This document shows positions 18,601 to 25,567 of a stretch of 64,000 nt of DNA, piece after piece (position 1 is the first letter of the stretch; every line of letters begins with the position of its first letter). Origin of the DNA: Pseudonocardia sp. DSM 110487 (lineage in GTDB: Bacteria > Actinomycetota > Actinomycetes > Mycobacteriales > Pseudonocardiaceae); the NCBI RefSeq assembly GCF_019468565.1, contig NZ_CP080521.1, positions 3,968,001 to 4,032,000 on the forward strand, read 5' to 3'. Both the position numbers and the translations under genes were made by a program. The notes beneath the pieces were generated by a model. The model was not told the DNA's origin. It saw only the letters and a list, made by a program, of their open reading frames with translations, and did not search any database.

Positions 18601-19603
18601 GCCCGTCCCCTGTGAGCTGTGCGGCGCAGGCGACGACCGTGGCCTCGGTCGGGCCGTAGGTGTTCCACACCTCTCGGCCCTCGACGGCGACCCGCTCGGC
18701 CAGCTCGGGTGGGCACGCCTCGCCGCCGAAGATCAGCAGACGCACGTCTTCGAGGGCCTCCGGCGGCCACAGCGCGGCGAGCGTCGGGACGGTGGAGACG
18801 ATCGTGATGCGCTGCGCCTCCAGCCACGGCCCGAGATCCACCCCGGTACGCACCAGCGCCCGCGGCGCCGGGACCAGGCAGGCGCCGTGCCGCCACGCGA
18901 GCCACATCTCCTCGCATGAGGCGTCGAACGCGACCGACAGCCCGGCGAGCACGCGGTCACCGGGCCCGATCGGCTCCTCGGCGAGGAACAGGCGGGCCTC
19001 GGCGTCGACGAACGCCGCGGCCGAGCCGTGGCTGACCGCGACACCCTTCGGGGTGCCCGTCGAGCCGGACGTGAAGATGATCCACGCGTCGTGGTCGGGG
19101 CCGGGTGTGCCCGGTGCGCCGATCGGCGCGCTGTTGGTCGTCACGGACCCGTTGTCGCCGAGGACGGCGCACACCCCGGCCTCGCCGAACACGAGCTCGG
19201 CGCGCTCCTCCGGGTCGTCGGCGTCGACGGGAACGTACGCGGCGCCCGCGGAGAGTACGGCGAGGATCGCGACGTACAGCTCGGCGGTACCGGAGGAGAT
19301 CCGGACGCCGACGCGGTCGCCGACGCCGATGCCGGCATCGGCGAGGCGCCGCCGGACGGCGTCGACCTCGTCGGCCAGTCTGCGGTAGGTGAGCACCGTG
19401 CCGCCGGCGTCCACCGCGGCCTCGTCGGGGTGCTTCGCGATGGTCTCGCCGAGAACGTCGAGCAGCGTGCGCCGGGCCGGCGCGGGCGCAGCGGGGTAGA
19501 GCGCGGGGGTGCGGGTGAGCGCGAGGGTCACCGGACACCGGCCGGGGTCCGCGTCGTCAGGGCACGACGACGGCAGCGTGCAGCGCGCGAGCGCATGTCT
19601 CAC
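15671..19603 (-). CDS. Pls/PosA-family non-ribosomal peptide synthetase (epsilon-poly-amino-acid synthase type)
   Basis: A 1310-residue single-module synthetase. The adenylation domain (about residues 45-510) shows IIFTSGSTGTPKGVAVSH, NTYGPTEATVV, YRSGDVV and SGKVDRGALP. A carrier domain (about 535-610) has the phosphopantetheine serine in SHGGGSLTAAQL. Three tandem membrane-associated condensation-like domains with hexapeptide-repeat character follow, with transmembrane clusters near 630-700, 850-920 and 1110-1170. This A-T-(TM-C)x3 layout is diagnostic of Pls, the epsilon-poly-L-lysine synthetase, and its relatives that make other isopeptide homopolymers. The monomer cannot be read off here. 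GTG 19603 is assumed; GTG 19531 is an alternative. Confidence 0.92.
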   Translation of the reverse strand: MRHALARCTLPSSCPDDADPGRCPVTLALTRTPALYPAAPAPARRTLLDVLGETIAKHPDEAAVDAGGTVLTYRRLADEVDAVRRRLADAGIGVGDRVGVRISSGTAELYVAILAVLSAGAAYVPVDADDPEERAELVFGEAGVCAVLGDNGSVTTNSAPIGAPGTPGPDHDAWIIFTSGSTGTPKGVAVSHGSAAAFVDAEARLFLAEEPIGPGDRVLAGLSVAFDASCEEMWLAWRHGACLVPAPRALVRTGVDLGPWLEAQRITIVSTVPTLAALWPPEALEDVRLLIFGGEACPPELAERVAVEGREVWNTYGPTEATVVACAAQLTGDGPVRIGLPLDGWALAVVDGAGEPVAMGEKGELVIGGVGLARYLDTEKDAAKYAPLPSLGWERAYRSGDVVRADEAGLVFLGRADEQVKLGGRRIELGEVDAALLTLPGVRGAAAAVRRTRAGNQVLVGYVVPEGELDPDAAALALRDRLPAALVPLLAVVDDLPTRTSGKVDRGALPWPLPSASGLDPVAAGLLTPTEGWLAEGWAEILGVPVTDPKADFFSHGGGSLTAAQLVARIRTRHPQVSVNDLYLHPKLGALAARLDSLTATRSERRDVTPTPRRAALAQGLLMAPMLALVGLRWASVAAAISTVAAVAVPWAPTAWMPTAPWWTLAAAWLLLFSPAGRIGIAAGGARLLLRGVRPGSYPRGGSVHVRLWAATRLAEMSGATGVSGASWTTRYARALGAKIGKDVDLHSAPPVTGLLKIGRGAAVEPEVDLAGHWVDGDVVHIGKIRIGAEATVGSRSTLLPGTRIGKGSEIAAGSTVHGAVPAGQRWAGSPAERTGKSDVHWPSTRPAHSRSWTLAYGATSMLLGLVPVVAALPALVIVAAGVAGTASPAEATGGALLMVAPATLAYLLTYAALVVAGVRLLGIGMVEGFHPVHSRAGWQVWTTERLMGMARTGLFPLYSSQFTAAWLRLLGAKVGRDVEASTVIALPKMTTVADGAFLADDTMVGTYELSGGWMRVAPSRVGKQAFLGNSGMTAPGRSVPNRGLVGVLSATPRKAKKGSSWLGLPPMPLFRTVEKGDTSRTFHPPRRLKIARGLIELCRVVPVMCSVALAVLVVGQLVAIHSAAGFVVAALLAGPLLLAAGITAAALTTGMKWLLVGRFRPVEHPLWSSFVWRNELADTFVEVLAVPWLIGPAGGTPVLTAWLETMGASIGRGVWLETYWLPEPDLVLLGDGATVNRGCVVQTHLFHDRIMSMDEVRIDKGATLGPNGIILPGAGIGAGTTVGPGSLVTRGDTVPAATRWLGNPITTWG

Positions 19604-20128
19604 CTTCCGGGTGAACGCGCTGTGTCGTCAGCCGGGTCGAGGCTGGGGTGCGGAACGGACGGCACCACCCGGGGCACAGCGATCTTGCCGCAAGGTTAAC
19701 GGCACGTGTCCGCGTGGTCTCGCGGACGTGTGGGAGTTCACCCTCTCCGGCAGGGTCGAGTCACCAGCGCGCATGTGCTCGCAGCGCCGCGAGCACCGTG
19801 ATCAGTGCGGCGAGCTCCCTCTCGTCCGGCGCGATCGCCTTGCGGAAGATGACGTCGGCCGCGGCATCGGCGCCCATCACGGCGATCTGGTTGATCGGCC
19901 AAGCGAACGACAGGTCGGCTGTCACGATCCCGTCCCCGGACGGCCGCTTGGCCTCCATCCCGAAACCGGAGGCACGGTGCCGGCGCAGCCCTTCGATCTC
20001 GACGAATCGAAGCGGCCACAGCCCATTGGTGACACCCGGTGTACAACCGGTTCCGGGAGTCCCGTCTCGCGGTCGCAGCAGACCGCTGGCCGCTACTCGG
20101 CCACCGGGACGTACCGATTCGCGCGGCC
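19604..20128. other. Intergenic stretch upstream of the synthetase, with a carboxylase remnant
   Basis: Apart from the acyl-CoA carboxylase remnant at about 19761-19930, no gene is recognisable. The part next to the synthetase start contains the short palindrome CTTGCCGCAAG at about 19685 and presumably its promoter. No confident -10/-35 pair could be chosen. Confidence 0.5.
19761..19930 (-). pseudogene. Remnant of an acyl-CoA carboxylase carboxyltransferase (beta) subunit
   Basis: The minus-strand translation DLSFAWPINQIAVMGADAAA followed by DVIFRKAIAPDE matches the conserved C-terminal core of AccD/PccB carboxyltransferase subunits (FAWPxxxIAVMGxxxAxxxxxRK). The flanking sequence does not continue the family alignment and the frame ends shortly afterwards. 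Only about 50 residues remain of a protein of about 500. Confidence 0.55.
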
Positions 20129-20962
20129 TCAGTGGATGGTTGCGATCAGGTCGTCCACCTCGGCAGGGGTGAGGGTGGCGACGTGTTCGGCGTCGATCGC
20201 CATGGCCGTGACGATGAGGGAGTCGTCGAACAGGTCGACGCGGTTGGCCGTGGCGCAGAGGTGCTGGCTCTCGCCGCCGCCCGCGGGGAAGGCGCCGGTC
20301 GCGAAGGCTGTGGTGCCGCCGGTCCACACCGGGATTCCGGCCACGGCGCCGGCGCTCACGACGTGCGTGTGCCCGGCGAGCACGATCCGCACGTCCGTTC
20401 CGGACAGGACGGCCGCCAGTTCTTTGCGGTTCCGCAGGTCGATCGCGGCGGCGATCCGGGACGCTGTCGGCAGCGGCGGGTGGTGCAGTGCGAGCACGGT
20501 GCCGTTCGGTGCGGGCTCGGCCAGCTCGGCCGCGAGCCAGTCGAGCTGGCCGCTGGTCAGCTCGCCGCGGGAGTAGCCGGGCACGGTGGTGTCCAGCACG
20601 ACGACCCGCAGCCCGTCCAGCCGTACTGCGTAGTCATGAGGTTCGTCGCTGGGCCGCACTCCGAGCAGGTGCTCTCGCAGTTGGGGTCGGCTGTCGTGGT
20701 TGCCCATGACGTAGAGGGGTGTCGTGCCCATGCGCGCCGCGACTGGCTCGACGAGCGCGCGGAGCCGTTGGTAGGCGCCTGGTTCGCCGGCTTCGGTGAG
20801 GTCGCCGGTGAACAGCAGGGCGGCTGGACGCAGTTCTGACCGCTCGATCGCGGCCAGCGTGCGTTCCAGCACGTCGAAGGTGTCCAGCCGGCCACGCAAC
20901 AGACGTCCTGCCGGCAGCAGGTGCAGGTCGGTGAGGTGGACGAGGGTGTGCGGCGCGGTCAC
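20129..20962 (-). CDS. Metallophosphoesterase, CpdA-like phosphodiesterase
   Basis: A 277-residue calcineurin-like phosphoesterase. All metal-ligand motifs are present in order: TDLHL, FTGDLTEAG, MGNHDSR, LHHPP and LAGHTHV. This is the class III cyclic nucleotide phosphodiesterase-like group, where the physiological substrate (cAMP or another phosphodiester) varies. I chose GTG 20962 because it directly precedes the first beta-strand; the open frame extends to a TTG at 20998. It stands alone between the carboxylase remnant and the catabolic island and lacks the island operator. Confidence 0.88.
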   Translation of the reverse strand: MTAPHTLVHLTDLHLLPAGRLLRGRLDTFDVLERTLAAIERSELRPAALLFTGDLTEAGEPGAYQRLRALVEPVAARMGTTPLYVMGNHDSRPQLREHLLGVRPSDEPHDYAVRLDGLRVVVLDTTVPGYSRGELTSGQLDWLAAELAEPAPNGTVLALHHPPLPTASRIAAAIDLRNRKELAAVLSGTDVRIVLAGHTHVVSAGAVAGIPVWTGGTTAFATGAFPAGGGESQHLCATANRVDLFDDSLIVTAMAIDAEHVATLTPAEVDDLIATIH

Positions 20963-21133
20963 GCCTCGATCGTCGGCCGCCTTCGCGGACGCGGACAAGG
21001 CCGTCGAGATGAACGTCGAGCGGCATCAGGACCGGTCGCGGGCATGATCCGCGGTTTCGGTCGTCTGTTGCCGCGGTGACAGAATCTTCGTGTCCACGGT
21101 CGGAGTGAACGAGGGTGAAGTTCGGAGTCGTGC

Positions 21134-21334
21134 TCAATCCTCGAGGAGCTGGATCGCCCGCTCCGGGCACGAACCCGCGGCGTTGCGCGCGTCGTCGGTC
21201 CGGTCGGCAGGCACGTCGACCAGCTGGCCGCGGGCGGTCACGTAGCCGTCGTCGTCGTAATCGAGCAGGTTCTCGGCGAGCGAGTAGCAGCGTCCGTGTC
21301 CCATGCAGAGCTCGCCGTCGACGGTCAGCTTCAT
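21134..21334 (-). CDS. Small ferredoxin ([3Fe-4S] type), P450 redox partner
   Basis: A 66-residue ferredoxin with Cys10 and Cys16 in CMGHGRC and Cys56 in GSCPE. The middle cysteine of a 4Fe-4S site is replaced by His13, giving the CxxHxxC pattern seen in several actinobacterial P450-associated ferredoxins. It should donate electrons to the P450 encoded immediately upstream, whose stop it overlaps (ATGA). A ferredoxin reductase is not encoded in the window. The unit is probably under the island operator at 22683. Confidence 0.93.
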   Translation of the reverse strand: MKLTVDGELCMGHGRCYSLAENLLDYDDDGYVTARGQLVDVPADRTDDARNAAGSCPERAIQLLED

Positions 21335-22575
21335 GCCCGCGCCTCCCACGCCAGCGGGAGGTCGAGGAGGGTCATCATCGCTCCGCCGCCGCGCTCCATG
21401 AGCGGGGCCTCGGTCACGACCTCGAAGTCGGGGATGACCTTCAGCCACTCCTCGACCGCGACTCTCATGACCATGCGTGCCAGGTGCGCGCCGAGGCAGC
21501 GGTGCGGGCCGCCGGCGAAACCGAGATGGTTGTTGGACTTGCGATCGACGATGAACTCGTCCGGGCGGTCGTAGACCCGCGGGTCCCGGTTGGCGCCGGA
21601 GACCAGGCCGTAGACCATGTCGCCCTTGCTCAGCGGGCAACCGTGGAACTCGGTGTCCCGTGCGACCTTGCGGCCGTCGCCGAAGACGATCGTGTACAGG
21701 CGCAGTGACTCCTCGACCGCCGACGGGATCAGCTCCGGCTCGGCGAGCAGCCGGTGCCGGTCGTCGGGGTGCTCGGCGAGGTGGCGGAACAGGTAGCCCA
21801 GCTGCCCTCGTGTGGTGTCAAGGCCGGCCAGGACGAGCACGGTCAGGATGTCCAGGATCAACGCGTCGTCCAGCGGCTCGTCGTCCACGGTGGAGTGCAC
21901 CAGGAGCGAGACGAAGTCGTTCTCGCGCTGCGCCTCGCCGCGGCGAGCCTCCAGCACGTCCACCCAGTACTGCCGGATGCCGCCCAGCGCCGCGCCCATC
22001 GCCTGCTGCTGGTCGAGGTCGCCGCCGAAGCCGGCGAAGAAGTCCTCCACCCATGGGACGAACAGGTCGGCGTCGGAGTGGGGTACGCCGATGACGGTCA
22101 GGAAGACCTCGGTCGGCAGCCGCATCGCGAACTCGCTGACGAAGTTGCAGCCACCCCTCGGCGCGAGCTCGGCGACGAGACGCGCGCCGATCTCGTGCGC
22201 CTGCGGGGCGATCCGGTTGACCGCGTTGGGGGCGAACCAGCGGCTGATCAGCTGCCGGTACTTGCTGTGCTCCGGCGGGTCGATCTGGGTCGGCACGAAC
22301 CGGTAGACCGGCTCCGGCTCCCACGGGGTGATGGACTCGCTGGAGAAGACGTCCGGGTTCTGGTACATCTCGCGGACCTCGTCGTACCTCGTGAAGACCC
22401 AGTACCCCTGCGCATGCGTGTTCCAGAACGCGGGGCTGGTCTCGCGCAGCTCGCCGGCCTTCCGCCAGTGGCTCCCCACCTCCAGCGGTGGTGAGGCGTC
22501 CAGGTGGATGACGGGGCATCCGCTGGGCACCCGCTCGGGGACGTCCGTCTGGTCATCCGCTGCCGTGCCGGTCAT
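21331..22575 (-). CDS. Cytochrome P450 monooxygenase
   Basis: A 414-residue bacterial class I P450. The heme-binding loop FAGGPHRCLGAHLAR places the thiolate at Cys360. The I-helix has AGLDTT and the K-helix EESLR. It should hydroxylate a hydrophobic substrate using electrons from the overlapping ferredoxin. ATG 22575 has GAGGA five bases upstream; the open frame runs further but the extra 31 residues look non-coding. An island operator (22683-22696) stands about 110 bases upstream. Its place in the TetR-linked catabolic island suggests the first oxidation of the imported compound. Confidence 0.95.
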   Translation of the reverse strand: MTGTAADDQTDVPERVPSGCPVIHLDASPPLEVGSHWRKAGELRETSPAFWNTHAQGYWVFTRYDEVREMYQNPDVFSSESITPWEPEPVYRFVPTQIDPPEHSKYRQLISRWFAPNAVNRIAPQAHEIGARLVAELAPRGGCNFVSEFAMRLPTEVFLTVIGVPHSDADLFVPWVEDFFAGFGGDLDQQQAMGAALGGIRQYWVDVLEARRGEAQRENDFVSLLVHSTVDDEPLDDALILDILTVLVLAGLDTTRGQLGYLFRHLAEHPDDRHRLLAEPELIPSAVEESLRLYTIVFGDGRKVARDTEFHGCPLSKGDMVYGLVSGANRDPRVYDRPDEFIVDRKSNNHLGFAGGPHRCLGAHLARMVMRVAVEEWLKVIPDFEVVTEAPLMERGGGAMMTLLDLPLAWEARA

Positions 22576-22682
22576 CGCGTCCTCGCTTTCCCCGGCGAGC
22601 CCCCGCCGTGCTCCGCTGCGGCGGTGGCTCCCCGGAAGTGCGTATGGGCTTCCTGCCGCGCGACCCATGGCCTGCGGGACGA

Positions 22683-22696
22683 AACTGAGTTCGGTT
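22683..22696. promoter_or_regulatory. Island operator 1 (upstream of P450-ferredoxin)
   Basis: AACTGAGTTCGGTT, an imperfect dyad matching the island consensus AACTGA-NN-TCAGTT in 11 of the 12 defined positions. It lies upstream of the minus-strand P450 gene. Probable binding site of the TetR regulator encoded at 47936 (inference from co-occurrence). Confidence 0.75.
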
Positions 22697-22747
22697 CAAT
22701 CCCCCGGTGCGGGACCGTAACCCCGCTCACAGCGCGCCGCAATACCC

Positions 22748-23779
22748 TTACCGCGCCAGCACCAGCCGTCCGACGACCCTTGCGTCGCGAAGGAGATCGA
22801 ACGCGGTGGCCGCGTCGGCCAGTGGCATCGTGGTCGTCTCGACCTGGAGCAGGCCGTTGCGGGTGAGCTCGATGACCTGCAGGAGCTCGGGGCGCGATCC
22901 CCAGAACGGCAGTCGCACCCGTGCGCCGGCGGGCAGGGCGCCGGGCTTGGTGACGACGAGGCGGCCGCCACCGCTGCCCACCAGCACCAGCTCGCCTGCG
23001 GGCCGCAACACGGAGGCGCCGAGCTCGATCGTGGCGTCTGCTCCGACGAAGTCGAGGACGACGTCGGCGCCGCGGCCGCCCGTGATGCGCGTGACCGCGC
23101 CGTGCGTGTCGGGGCCCGGGCGCGCCACGGCGTCCACTCCCAATCGACGCGCCAGTTCCAGGGCCTCGTCGCGGGTGTCGACGGCGATCACGCGCGTGCC
23201 CGCGGCCAGCCCGTGCACCAGCTGCACGGCAACGTGCCCGAGCCCGCCCACGCCGATCACGACGACCGTGGTGTCGGTGCCCAGCAGGTCGCGGACGCCG
23301 GACAGGGCGTGGAACGAGGTCAGTGCCGCGTCCGTGAGGACCGCGGCCGTGGCGGCGTCGATCCCGGGTGCGGGCACCAGGCGCGTGGCGTCGACGACGA
23401 GCGCCTCGGCCATGCCTCCGTCCGTCCCGAGCCCGATGCCCGCCGCGGGCAGCGAGGCGCGCCGGTCGCAGTAGTTCGACATCCCGGCGGCGCAGCGCAG
23501 GCACGCGTCGCATCCCCACGGGGCGTGGACGACGACCTGGTCGCCGACGGCGCAGGTGGTGACACCCGCGCCCAGCTCGGCGACCGTGCCGCAGACCTCG
23601 TGGCCCAGCGTGAACGGGAGGCGCCATGCCGCCGCGGCGCCGCCGTCGACGACGTGCAGGTCGGAGTGGCAGAGGCCGGCGGCGAGAACGTCGAGGCGGA
23701 CCTGTCCCGGCCCGGGGTCGGGCACGGGGACCTCGACGAGCCGGGCGACGCCGGGGGCCAGCATCCGGTAGGCGCGCAT
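22748..23779 (-). CDS. Zinc-dependent alcohol dehydrogenase (MDR family)
   Basis: A 343-residue medium-chain dehydrogenase. Catalytic zinc ligands are visible as Cys in GLCHSDLH and GHEVCGTV. The structural-zinc loop has CDACLRCAAGMSNYC. The Rossmann motif is VIGVGGLGHVAVQL. It probably oxidises an alcohol formed by the P450 or released from the imported compound. ATG 23779 has AGGGAG seven bases upstream. The gene is divergent from the alpha/beta hydrolase, and island operator 2 lies between them. Confidence 0.93.
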   Translation of the reverse strand: MRAYRMLAPGVARLVEVPVPDPGPGQVRLDVLAAGLCHSDLHVVDGGAAAAWRLPFTLGHEVCGTVAELGAGVTTCAVGDQVVVHAPWGCDACLRCAAGMSNYCDRRASLPAAGIGLGTDGGMAEALVVDATRLVPAPGIDAATAAVLTDAALTSFHALSGVRDLLGTDTTVVVIGVGGLGHVAVQLVHGLAAGTRVIAVDTRDEALELARRLGVDAVARPGPDTHGAVTRITGGRGADVVLDFVGADATIELGASVLRPAGELVLVGSGGGRLVVTKPGALPAGARVRLPFWGSRPELLQVIELTRNGLLQVETTTMPLADAATAFDLLRDARVVGRLVLAR

Positions 23780-23811
23780 CGTTGCTCCCTCGTCGTTGAC
23801 CGGCGTACTCA

Positions 23812-23825
23812 AACTGACTTTAGTT
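23812..23825. promoter_or_regulatory. Island operator 2 (between divergent dehydrogenase and hydrolase)
   Basis: AACTGACTTTAGTT matches the consensus AACTGA-NN-TCAGTT at 11 of 12 defined positions. A -35-like TTGACC lies at 23796-23801 on the plus strand, so the operator would overlap the hydrolase promoter. It could control both divergent genes. Confidence 0.75.
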
Positions 23826-23876
23826 CGACTTTGCCGCTGCCACTGCCGCTGCGGTGCCGCTGTCGAGGAGGCCACT

Positions 23877-24572
23877 GTGTCGTTCGTCCTGATCCACGGC
23901 GCCGGGTTCGGTGCCGCATGCTGGAACGAGCTCGTCCCGTTGCTCGACGCCGAGGCGCTCGCGGTCGACCTGCCGGGCCGCGGTGTCCGATCCGATGTGG
24001 ACCTCCGCACCGTGACGCTCGAGGACTGTGCCGACGCCGTCGTCGCCGATGTCGAGGCCGCTGGCCTTGCCGACGTCGTGCTCGTCGGGCACTCCTTCGC
24101 GGGCGTCACGGTGCCGCGGGTGATGAACGCGATCCCGGAGCGGATCCGGCACGTGGTGCTGGTGTCGGCGGTGGTTCCTCCGGACGGGACGCGGGTGCTC
24201 GACCAGATCGATCCAGGCGTACGGGCCGCGGTCGAGGAGTCGCTCGCCGGTGGCATCTACAGCCAGGGGCTCGACGCCGCACGCCTGATGCTCTGCAACG
24301 ACATGGACGAGGCCGCGACCGCGTCGGCGCTGGGGCGGCTCGTCGACGACTCGGCGGCACTGCTGTCGGAGCCGGTGGACCTCTCCGGCTTCGCGCGCGA
24401 CATCCCGCGGACCTATGTCCGGCTCGCTCGCGACCACTGCTACACCGAGGAGCTGCAGGAGCGCTCGGCGCGACTCGTCGGCGGCGACGTCGTGACGCTC
24501 GACTCCGGGCACATGGCGATGATCAGCATTCCGGACCGGCTGGCGCAGGCGCTCAACTCTGTTCACGGCTGA
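23877..24572 (+). CDS. Alpha/beta-fold hydrolase
   Basis: A 231-residue hydrolase. It begins directly with the first strand and oxyanion loop (FVLIHGAGFGAACW), has the nucleophile serine in VGHSFAG, and a C-terminal catalytic-His region DSGHMAMI. This resembles the small HNL/esterase-like alpha/beta hydrolases. GTG 23877 is chosen because GAGGAGG stands six bases upstream; the longer open frame would run through the operator. In this island it may hydrolyse an ester or lactone, but no substrate can be deduced. Confidence 0.92.
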   Translation: MSFVLIHGAGFGAACWNELVPLLDAEALAVDLPGRGVRSDVDLRTVTLEDCADAVVADVEAAGLADVVLVGHSFAGVTVPRVMNAIPERIRHVVLVSAVVPPDGTRVLDQIDPGVRAAVEESLAGGIYSQGLDAARLMLCNDMDEAATASALGRLVDDSAALLSEPVDLSGFARDIPRTYVRLARDHCYTEELQERSARLVGGDVVTLDSGHMAMISIPDRLAQALNSVHG

Positions 24573-24620
24573 GACGCAGCCCCGTCGAGGCTCCCTTGGC
24601 GGTGGGCAGCCGAGCGGCTC

Positions 24621-24649
24621 TTGTCCCGGTGACCCGCCGCCCGTACCCT
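24621..24649 (+). promoter_or_regulatory. Putative promoter of the ABC importer operon
   Basis: TTGTCC (24621-24626) and TACCCT (24644-24649) are separated by 17 bases, a sigma-70-like arrangement. The island operator begins five bases after the -10-like box, where a bound repressor would block initiation. Confidence 0.5.
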
Positions 24650-24654
24650 ACTCG

Positions 24655-24668
24655 AACTGAGTTCAGGT
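24655..24668. promoter_or_regulatory. Island operator 3 (upstream of ABC importer)
   Basis: AACTGAGTTCAGGT, one mismatch from the consensus AACTGA-NN-TCAGTT. It lies 17 bases before the permease start, just downstream of a -10-like box. Confidence 0.8.
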
Positions 24669-24685
24669 CAGCGCAGGGAGGCGCG

Positions 24686-25555
24686 ATGGACCATCTGGTG
24701 CTCGTCGTGGTCAGCGGCATCGCGAGTGGGGCCGTCTACGGACTCATGGGCCTCGGACTGGTCATCATCTACCGGGCCACCGACGTCGTGAACTTCGCGC
24801 TCGCCAGCATGGCGACGCTCGCCGTCTACGTCGCACTGATGGTCGTCGAGCAGGGCTGGGGCGTCGTCGCCGGCATCGCGGCGGCGGTCCTCGTGGCCGT
24901 CGTGCTCGGGTTGATCGTCCGGGAGGCGGTGATCCGGCCGCTCGGCGCAGGGCAGCTCTTCGCTGCACTGGTCATGACCATGGGTGTTTCCCTGATCATG
25001 GAGGCGGTCGTCAGCGACTTCTGGGGCACCCAGCCCCGCGCCTTCCCGCCCCTCGTGGCGGGGGACATGGCGATCGGCTCGTCGGTCGTGGCGAACCAGG
25101 ACCTCGTCATGATCGCGGTGGCCGGCGCGGCGATGCTCGCGATCGGGTGGCTCTTCACCAGGACGACGCTCGGGTCCGCCATGCGCGCGGTAGCCGAGTC
25201 GGCGGCCACCGCCGAGATCATCGGCATCTCGGCTCAGCGCGTCGCCCGCATCGCATGGGCTCTTGGCCTCGGCCTTGCCGCGCTCGCCGCCGTGCTCTAC
25301 GCGCCCAAGTCGGGATTGTCGCCCATCGTGCTGGCGGCGCCGCTGTTCCGGGCCTTCGCCGGCATCTTCCTCGGCGGCCTGAACAGCATGCACGGCGCCG
25401 TCATCGGCGGTCTGGTCATCGGCGTGCTGGAGAACCTGGCCGCCAGCTACGTCTCGGCCAACTTCCGGGACACCTTCGTCTTCGCACTCACCGTGCTCAT
25501 CCTGCTCGTCCGTCCGCAGGGAATCTTCGGGACGCGCAGTTTCGAGCGGGTCTGA
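24686..25555 (+). CDS. Branched-chain-type ABC importer permease (LivH-like)
   Basis: A 289-residue inner-membrane permease of the LivH family with about eight hydrophobic segments. Typical features are SGAVYGLMGLGLVIIYR at the N-terminus, the Glu-Ala-containing cytoplasmic loop MRAVAESAATAEIIGIS, and the final LVRPQGIFG. It forms the channel with the LivM-like part of the next protein. ATG 24686 follows a CAGGGAGG ribosome-binding site. Transporters of this class in catabolic islands often import aromatic, acid or terpenoid compounds rather than amino acids. Confidence 0.93.
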   Translation: MDHLVLVVVSGIASGAVYGLMGLGLVIIYRATDVVNFALASMATLAVYVALMVVEQGWGVVAGIAAAVLVAVVLGLIVREAVIRPLGAGQLFAALVMTMGVSLIMEAVVSDFWGTQPRAFPPLVAGDMAIGSSVVANQDLVMIAVAGAAMLAIGWLFTRTTLGSAMRAVAESAATAEIIGISAQRVARIAWALGLGLAALAAVLYAPKSGLSPIVLAAPLFRAFAGIFLGGLNSMHGAVIGGLVIGVLENLAASYVSANFRDTFVFALTVLILLVRPQGIFGTRSFERV

Positions 25556-25567
25556 GGAGAGCCCCTG

